Shown: piece by piece, positions 63,002 to 64,000 of the stretch
How the letters are laid out: the number at the start of each line of letters is the position of its first letter
Numbering within the stretch: the stretch's first letter is position 1
Origin: Sphingobacterium sp. SGR-19
GTDB taxonomy: Bacteria; Bacteroidota; Bacteroidia; Sphingobacteriales; Sphingobacteriaceae
Reading direction: 5' to 3'
DNA length: 64,000 bases
NCBI RefSeq assembly: GCF_011043555.1
Contig: NZ_JAAKGS010000012.1
Span: 51,238 to 115,237 of the forward strand
The notes under the pieces: model-generated
What the model was told of the DNA's origin: nothing
What the model saw: the letters and a program-made list of their open reading frames with translations, nothing else
Databases searched by the model: none
Program-made: the position numbers and the translations under genes

Positions 63002-63853
63002 TTATAAAGATTTTCCAAAAAAGGCCGGTTTTTGCAGCTTCAATGTCATGGCCTTGGATACCGATGAGGTAAACAATCTTTCAAAAAATGTTTTTCTAGT
63101 CTTTGAAACCAAAATAATGTCGATATCCTGCACATCAATCAATTTACTGATAACCTCCGGTATGGTATCTTGATCCTTGTCTTCTTTTAAAGTCGGCGCT
63201 ATTAGTTTGTTCGTTTGTCGTACAGCAGAAAACTCGTCTACATTAAATCCCCAAGAATCTAATCGGTTGTTCACCGAGGTCACACTTTCACTTTCCTTAT
63301 ATACATGTATAAGAGCTACGTCAATCTCCTGTTTAAAAATATGAACAAACTCTTGAAGCGTTGTCAGCTCTTCCTGTTTGAAATTCGTTAGTAACCCTAC
63401 CTTTTTTATTTCTGTCGTAATCTGTTCGATATTCGGTATGACAATGACCGGAATAGGTGATTTCGCTACAATCAACGCCGTATTGCTTCCCCAGAATATG
63501 TTTTTATTTGCCGATGCGCCGGTGGTACCCATGGCGATAGCGACATAATCCTCTCTTTTTGCCTGCTTAGGAAGTGCCTCCTCTAAAAGGCCACGGTCAT
63601 TGTTATAAGATATTGGGATGTCGGGATATTGTGCCTGAAGCCGGCCCACCCACTCCTTAATAGTAAGATCGGCTTTTAATAAATCAGATTCTTCGCGTCC
63701 CTCCTCCAATTCGTTCTCATCAAACCCCGATGAAACTGCCGTGTAAAAATGAATAATGTGCAAACTATAGTGATACTTTTTTGCAATTTCTGCGGCATAT
63801 CGGGCAGCCAAGAATGCGTTTTCCGAAAAGTCAGTTGGTACTAAAATTTTCAT
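63002..63853 (-). CDS. Universal stress protein, two-domain paralogue
   Basis: First gene of a two-gene operon; same length and plan as the downstream gene. Domain 1 has MKILVPTDFSENAFLAARYA and MGTTGASANKNIFWGSNTAL, in which the second Gly of the usual loop is changed, so nucleotide binding may be weaker. Domain 2 (about 148-283, VGLLTNFKQEELTTLQEFV and SKTRKTFFERLFTSSVSKAM) is degenerate. The pair appears to be a tandem duplication that has diverged strongly. A near-consensus -7 box lies upstream around 63887-63896 but has one extra base in the spacer. Confidence 0.92.
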   Translation of the reverse strand: MKILVPTDFSENAFLAARYAAEIAKKYHYSLHIIHFYTAVSSGFDENELEEGREESDLLKADLTIKEWVGRLQAQYPDIPISYNNDRGLLEEALPKQAKREDYVAIAMGTTGASANKNIFWGSNTALIVAKSPIPVIVIPNIEQITTEIKKVGLLTNFKQEELTTLQEFVHIFKQEIDVALIHVYKESESVTSVNNRLDSWGFNVDEFSAVRQTNKLIAPTLKEDKDQDTIPEVISKLIDVQDIDIILVSKTRKTFFERLFTSSVSKAMTLKLQKPAFFGKSL

Positions 63854-64000
63854 TAATATAAGTTGATATTACTGTATAAAAGTACAAATAATAAGTGGTT
63901 TTAAGAATTTAAAGTTTGTGATTATACAGGTAGAATACTATGCGTTGTGAGAGCAAGCATTTTTAGCTATTTTTGTAGCTCGAAAATAAGTATATATAGG

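Overview
The window is a piece of a Bacteroidota chromosome, most likely from a Sphingobacteriaceae-type soil or plant-associated bacterium; the genus is uncertain. The evidence is three SusC-type receptors, type IX secretion genes gldK, gldL, gldM and gldN, an HTCS regulator, a DUF6266 gene, promoter -7 boxes of the TAnnTTTG type, and weak Shine-Dalgarno sequences. No tRNA, rRNA, CRISPR, insertion sequence or prophage was seen.

Layout. 1-1907: an incomplete SusC-like receptor (minus) with two tandem regulatory domains. 2114-7825: a small hypothetical gene, tamB (minus) and tsaD (plus). 7905-11389: tonB-gldL-gldM. 11982-22527: an 11-kb cell-surface island made of ECF sigma factor, FecR anti-sigma factor, signalling SusC (STN domain), SusD, two EEP-fold lipoproteins and an SGNH/DUF4886 esterase-like lipoprotein. 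22654-25869 (minus): a barrel protein, gldK and gldN. The core type IX motor genes are therefore split into two convergent blocks with the island between them. 26374-53242: a 27-kb polysaccharide utilisation locus. 53234-64000: DUF6266 protein, aquaporin, dnaX, rlmB, HPP membrane protein, DEAD-box helicase, OmpA-like protein and two universal stress proteins.

The polysaccharide locus holds SusC/SusD, two GH51, two tandem-GH43 proteins, GH16, GH146, GH105, two BNR_4 propellers and GH97, with one HTCS regulator. Arabinofuranosidases of alpha and beta type, a GH16 endo-enzyme, propellers of the lyase/rhamnosidase kind paired with GH105, and a GH97 with alpha-galactosidase-type residues together suggest plant arabinogalactan (AGP or gum-arabic type) rather than plain arabinan. 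That substrate is an inference.

The most unusual items are: (1) the sigma/anti-sigma-controlled SusCD island, whose enzymes are phosphodiesterase-fold proteins rather than glycosidases, one of them an apparent pseudoenzyme beside an intact paralogue; (2) the split gldKLMN set, with similar terminators at both island edges; (3) a run of ten A in dnaX exactly after domain III, where either shifted frame stops within a few codons, as expected for a gamma/tau two-product gene; (4) an 11-bp-period repeat array with nested inverted repeats between DUF6266 and aquaporin; (5) tamB, whose N-terminal membrane anchor lies mostly upstream of any ATG, GTG or TTG codon.
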